Shown here: positions 60,840-64,000 of the stretch, piece by piece
Layout: each line of letters starts with the position of its first letter
Numbering within the stretch: the stretch's first letter is position 1
Origin: Yinghuangia soli
GTDB lineage: Bacteria; Actinomycetota; Actinomycetes; Streptomycetales; Streptomycetaceae
Length of the DNA stretch: 64,000 bases
NCBI RefSeq assembly: GCF_021502675.1
Contig: NZ_JAKFHA010000011.1
Location: 1-64,000 of the forward strand
Direction: 5' to 3'
Translations under genes and position numbers: made by a program
The notes under the pieces: generated by a model
Database searches by the model: none
The model's input: only the letters and a program-made list of their open reading frames with translations
What the model was told of the DNA's origin: nothing

Positions 60840-61724
60840 ATGGATTTCGAGTGCGACCGTCTGGTCCTGCAGTACCTCGGCGAGGTCGGCGACGCCGCGC
60901 AGCGCAAGCTGCGGCCCGCCGATCGGGCGCGCCTGGTCGAGCGGCTGCGGGCCCAGATCACCAGTGAGCGCGAGCGCTCCAACGCGAACACCCCGGCGGC
61001 GGTGAAGGCCATCCTCACCCGCCTCGGTACCGCCGACGCGGTGGTCGCCAACGAGGCCTTCCGGGCGCCCGCGGACCATCAGCCGCGCAGTGCGTTGGCC
61101 GGTGCGGGGATGGACAGTTCGGGCGGGGCCGCGCTGCGCGGCTCGCGGACCGCGACCATCGCCGCGCAGATCGGCTTCCGGCCGGACGCCAGCCCGGTGC
61201 CCTCGCAGCGCGACGGGTCCGAGGAGCAGGCGCTGGACGCGCCGCCGGCGGTCCCGGTGGGGGACGGGCTCATCGGCTGGCCGGCGTACCCGATCGGGAT
61301 CGCGCCGGGGTCGCCGTCGGACTGGGAGGGCCCCGACGAGATCGTCGGCCCCGAACCCGTGCGCCGCATGCCCATGCGCGCGTCGCTGCGCGAACTGATC
61401 GCCATCGCCCTGCTGGTGGTGGGCGCGATGGTCGGCTCGGCGGTCGTCGTGGTCATAGGGCTGCTGGTGGTCTTCACCTCGGCGGTGTGGGGGCAGCGCG
61501 AGAAGCACATGTCCGCCTACGTCATCCCGCTGGTGACGGTCGGGGCGTTCGTCGCCGCGATGTGGCTGCGGGCCACCGACCGGGCCGGGGTGGACCTGAC
61601 CCGGTCGCAGGCGGTCGAGCGGTTCGAGGAGCTGATCCCGACCATGCCGCGCATTTTCGGTGCGGCGGCCGCGGTCTACCTGCTGTTCCGGCTGCTGCGC
61701 ACCCAGGCGCCGCCGGAGGAGTGA
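60840..61724 (+). CDS. Integral membrane protein with N-terminal HAAS-like helical domain
   Basis: 294 residues from ATG with GAAAGG upstream. The first 75 residues (LVLQYLGEVGDAAQRKL, RARLVERLRAQITSERERSN) look like the short helical domain found at the start of membrane signalling proteins. A disordered middle (about 85-175) leads to about four membrane segments (188-225, 236-255, 275-290). The function is unknown. Other membrane proteins with this N-terminus pair with PadR regulators, but none is adjacent here. Confidence 0.6.
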   Translation: MDFECDRLVLQYLGEVGDAAQRKLRPADRARLVERLRAQITSERERSNANTPAAVKAILTRLGTADAVVANEAFRAPADHQPRSALAGAGMDSSGGAALRGSRTATIAAQIGFRPDASPVPSQRDGSEEQALDAPPAVPVGDGLIGWPAYPIGIAPGSPSDWEGPDEIVGPEPVRRMPMRASLRELIAIALLVVGAMVGSAVVVVIGLLVVFTSAVWGQREKHMSAYVIPLVTVGAFVAAMWLRATDRAGVDLTRSQAVERFEELIPTMPRIFGAAAAVYLLFRLLRTQAPPEE

Positions 61725-61788
61725 CCAGGCCGCCCCGCGGTCGCCGCGGACGGCCTCACCACAAGCCGCATCGCCGCAGGCCGCCCCG

Positions 61789-62751
61789 TCACAGGTCGCC
61801 GAGACCGTCGATTTCGCGCAGGTCGTCGAGGACGAACTCGTGCGGGTCGGTGACCGCACCCTGCGAGCAGGACGTCAGCCGCGGGCATCCGGTGCTCGTC
61901 GTCCGCACGGTGACCTGCAGGAGCCGGCCGCCCGCATCGAGGTCGACCACCGCGCCGCCGTCGATGCCGTCGACGTGGGAGAGGGGCCGCACCGCATCGA
62001 TCGCGACGATCCCCGTGTGGCTGCGCGCGAACCACTCGGCCGCCTGGACCGCGGAGGGCACCCCCACGCGGCCGCGGTAGTGCGCGAGGTCGACCTCGCC
62101 GCGCAGGCAGGCCGCGCCGACCTCGGCGGCCACCGGCTCGGTCACCAGCCCGTGGTACGTGCCGTGCGGGAGCGCGACCAGGTTGGCCGCGTACCGGTCG
62201 CCGCCGACGTGCGTGGTCTCCCACACCGGGTCGCCGTACGCGGCGTGCAGCGCGCGCACGGTCGGCCGGCCGAACTGCGCGCAGCACGGCTCGCGCTTGC
62301 CGTGCGTGCACACCAGCAGCACCGGCTCGTGGTGCGCGGTGCCCCAGCCGGGCCGCACGCCGCGCGAGACGGCGTCCAGGTCCAGGTCGAACAGCTCGCG
62401 CAGGTCCGCGATTTCGCGCTGCTCGGCCCACGGCTCGCCGCCCCGGCTGCCGCCCGAGAACGCGACGTACACCTGGTGCGGCGGCACCGGGCGGCGGGCG
62501 CCGGGGCGGCGGATGAGCTGCGGGCGGATCCGGTACGCGGGCAGCCGGTCCAGGAAGTCCGCCACCTCGGCGGGCATTCCGGGCGGTGCGTCGTACGCCG
62601 GCCAGGGCCCGGGGTGCTCGACCAGCAGCCACGCATCGCACGTCTCCGGTGCGCTGCCGAGGACGGACTCGCCCAGGGCGCGGGCGACGACCGCGCAGCG
62701 GTCGGTGCGGCGGTCGCCGGGGGCGGCGGCGGTGTTCACCGGGGGCGTCAT
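61789..62751 (-). CDS. Sucrase/ferredoxin-like (thioredoxin-fold) protein, iron-regulated
   Basis: 320 residues from ATG with AGGAG upstream. The family has a thioredoxin-like ferredoxin fold; the cluster-binding Cys region is VCTHGKREPCCAQFGRP, with ETTHVGGDRYAANLV following. Some members bind a [2Fe-2S] cluster and are suspected siderophore-iron reductases. An iron box lies 145 nt upstream, so the gene should be turned on under iron limitation by loss of DmdR/IdeR repression. That regulation supports an iron-release role over sugar metabolism. Confidence 0.75.
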   Translation of the reverse strand: MTPPVNTAAAPGDRRTDRCAVVARALGESVLGSAPETCDAWLLVEHPGPWPAYDAPPGMPAEVADFLDRLPAYRIRPQLIRRPGARRPVPPHQVYVAFSGGSRGGEPWAEQREIADLRELFDLDLDAVSRGVRPGWGTAHHEPVLLVCTHGKREPCCAQFGRPTVRALHAAYGDPVWETTHVGGDRYAANLVALPHGTYHGLVTEPVAAEVGAACLRGEVDLAHYRGRVGVPSAVQAAEWFARSHTGIVAIDAVRPLSHVDGIDGGAVVDLDAGGRLLQVTVRTTSTGCPRLTSCSQGAVTDPHEFVLDDLREIDGLGDL

Positions 62752-62895
62752 CACGGGTCTCCTGGGCGGCGGGCAGGCACGAGTGCGGAGAAGCGGTGGC
62801 CGGGAAACGCGGCGGAGGGCGTGAAAAGCGCCGCGACCGGGAACCCGGTGCGGCGCAGCGCTGTCCGGTCGCGGAACCATGAAGCTGCCACTAGT

Positions 62896-62914
62896 TGAGG
62901 TTAGGCTAGCCTAA
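62896..62914. promoter_or_regulatory. Iron box (DmdR1/IdeR operator)
   Basis: TGAGGTTAGGCTAGCCTAA matches the actinobacterial iron box TTAGGTTAGGCTAACCTAA at 17 of 19 positions. It is centred about 155 nt upstream of the minus-strand sucrase/ferredoxin-like gene. No siderophore genes are nearby. Confidence 0.85.
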
Positions 62915-63059
62915 TTAACCTGGCAAAGTGATGCCCGCAAACGTGGTACTGCCAACCTCGGCCGGGGGCCGGGTTTCCGTGCGCGGCGGTCTCGGCGAGT
63001 CAGCTGTCGACCTGCTGTCGACCAGCCGGAGGACTGGGCTGCCGGGACTGCCGGAGGGA

Positions 63060-63341
63060 CTACTCCGGGACGCTGCGGCGCTGGCTGCGCGCGGTGGCCA
63101 CCAGGCCGCTCAGCGCCACCCCGAGGCCCAGCGGCATCAGCGCGCTGAGCAGGTAGACGGCCCGCGGCAGTGCGTCCGCACCGATCAGGAACGGGACCAG
63201 GGTGGCCAGTGTGGCGACCGTCCCGACCGCGAACACGATCGCGCCGATCCGGATCGCGGCATCGGCGCGGCCGGCCGTCCGGTCCGCGGCGGACGCGGCG
63301 GCGGACGACGGGGCGGGGCCGGAATCGATGGTGCTCACCAC
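63060..63341 (-). CDS. Small membrane protein with two segments
   Basis: 93 residues. After a Ser/Ala-rich N-terminus of about 28 residues, two hydrophobic segments (about 31-53 and 62-82) are separated by IGADALPRAVYL. The C-terminus is basic (ATARSQRRSVPE). No family was recognised. It is divergent from the cold shock gene and downstream of the iron box on the minus strand but too far to be obviously controlled by it. Confidence 0.55.
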   Translation of the reverse strand: MVSTIDSGPAPSSAAASAADRTAGRADAAIRIGAIVFAVGTVATLATLVPFLIGADALPRAVYLLSALMPLGLGVALSGLVATARSQRRSVPE

Positions 63342-63512
63342 CCCACCGTACTTGGTGCGCCTGGGCGTTTCTGCCCGGGTATCCCCATGTGCGGCGTCGG
63401 TTCCGACCGTTAGCCTGGACGGGTGAACGGGGGCGTCTCGCGTGCTCGGTCACGGAATTGCACTCACCCCGACCGTCCAGATGGCGACGTCCCGACACAA
63501 TCGAGGTCTCCC

Positions 63513-63896
63513 GTGCCTACCGGCAAGGTCAAGTGGTTCGACACCGGGAAGGGATTCGGCTTCCTCTCCCGTGACGACGGCGGCGACGTATTCGTCCACT
63601 CCTCAGTGCTGCCGGAGGGCGTCGACTCGCTCAAGCCCGGGATGCGGGTCGAGTTCGGCGTCGTCGACGGCCGCCGGGGCGAACAGGCGCTGTCCGTCCG
63701 GGTTCTGGACCCGCGCCCGTCCGTGGTCGCCGCGACCCGCAAGAAGCCCGACGAGATGACGGTGATAGTCGAGGACGTCATCAAGGTCCTCGACGAGGTC
63801 TCCAACACGCTGCGCCGCGGCCGCCACCCCGACAAGAAGCTCGCGCACAAGGTCGCCGAGCTGCTGCGTGCGGTGGCCGACCAGATAGAGAGCTGA
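63513..63896 (+). CDS. Cold shock domain protein with C-terminal helical extension
   Basis: 127 residues from GTG with GAGG upstream; an in-frame start at 63423 lacks support. An N-terminal cold shock domain (1-66) has RNP1 KGFGFL and RNP2 VFVHS. A conserved helical C-terminal extension (about 78-127; VIVEDVIKVLDEVSNTLRRG, LAHKVAELLRAVADQIES) doubles the usual CspA length. The extension is probably a protein-interaction or dimerisation module. The gene resembles the remembered SCO4325-type protein of S. coelicolor. Confidence 0.85.
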   Translation: MPTGKVKWFDTGKGFGFLSRDDGGDVFVHSSVLPEGVDSLKPGMRVEFGVVDGRRGEQALSVRVLDPRPSVVAATRKKPDEMTVIVEDVIKVLDEVSNTLRRGRHPDKKLAHKVAELLRAVADQIES

Positions 63897-63932
63897 CCGC
63901 GCCGGCTGCGCGCGTGAAGCGAACCATGCGAA

Positions 63933-63962
63933 GGGCGGGCTCCGGGATTCCCGGGCCCGCCC
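63933..63962 (+). terminator. Hairpin terminator after the cold shock gene
   Basis: GGGCGGGC (63933-63940) with GCCCGCCC (63955-63962), and CCGGGA (63942-63947) with TCCCGG (63949-63954), form an almost continuous stem. It lies 36 nt after the stop. No features are seen in the last 38 bases. Confidence 0.7.
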
Positions 63963-64000
63963 GTTGCGTCGTCTGCGGGTGCGGCTCCGTGCGGCTTCGT

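Overview
The window reads as a chromosomal segment of a very high G+C actinomycete, most likely a Streptomyces or close relative. The signs are GTG starts, 4-base start/stop overlaps, TAGRRT-type -10 boxes, an iron box, CIRCE, a DasR-like site, CdgB, GpgS, OtsA/OtsB, a GroEL2 without a neighbouring GroES, and actinobacterial HelD and XPB. From memory, the gene order (cdgB, nagA region, ots genes, threonine-synthase-like gene plus MoaD-like gene, cold shock gene, groEL2, second cold shock gene) resembles S. coelicolor around SCO4281-SCO4325; I could not run an alignment.

Layout. 1-77 is a poly-G/poly-C tract that looks like a contig-end artefact. 78-9073 is the head-tail module of a siphovirus prophage: protease-capsid fusion, connectors, tail tube, chaperone, tape measure, minor tail proteins and fibre. 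It stops with no lysis genes in view. 9344-12040 holds a GAF-PAS-GGDEF diguanylate cyclase and an anchored carbohydrate-binding protein. 12086-19094 (minus) holds a SAM hydroxide adenosyltransferase, an AfsK-like kinase with a PQQ propeller, and a coupled GH65 phosphorylase/beta-phosphoglucomutase pair. 19206-19714 is a MazEF-like pair.

19834-29336 is an amino-sugar catabolic locus. A minus-strand operon (SIS isomerase/deaminase, ROK kinase, deacetylase, PfkB kinase, class II aldolase) diverges from a DeoR regulator and an ABC importer lacking an ATPase. Together these enzymes could take GalNAc or GlcNAc to triose phosphates. 29449-34950 holds small genes, trehalose synthesis (otsB, otsA) and glucosylglycerate synthesis (gpgS).

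35141-36841 holds a SAM riboswitch, a threonine-synthase-like enzyme and a MoaD-like sulfur carrier, which I read as a thiocarboxylate-dependent homocysteine synthase system (MetM/MetO type). It is followed by a cold shock gene, CIRCE and groEL2. Between groEL2 and a TROVE/VWA (Ro60-like) gene lies a tRNA-like RNA enclosed by an 11-bp end helix, which looks like a bacterial Y RNA. This RNA plus the Ro-like protein and its coupled ARPP-like partner is the strongest candidate for a notable system here.

42983-53706 is mixed: two DUF4232 lipoproteins, a serine hydrolase, a membrane XRE regulator, a Tat-type agmatine-deiminase-family enzyme, an HD protein, an LprG-like lipoprotein and HelD. 53924-63896 holds XPB and its helicase-associated/WYL partner flanking an ABC-2 exporter, membrane proteins, an iron-box-controlled sucrase/ferredoxin-like protein and a second cold shock protein. 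No CRISPR array, rRNA or insertion sequence was seen.
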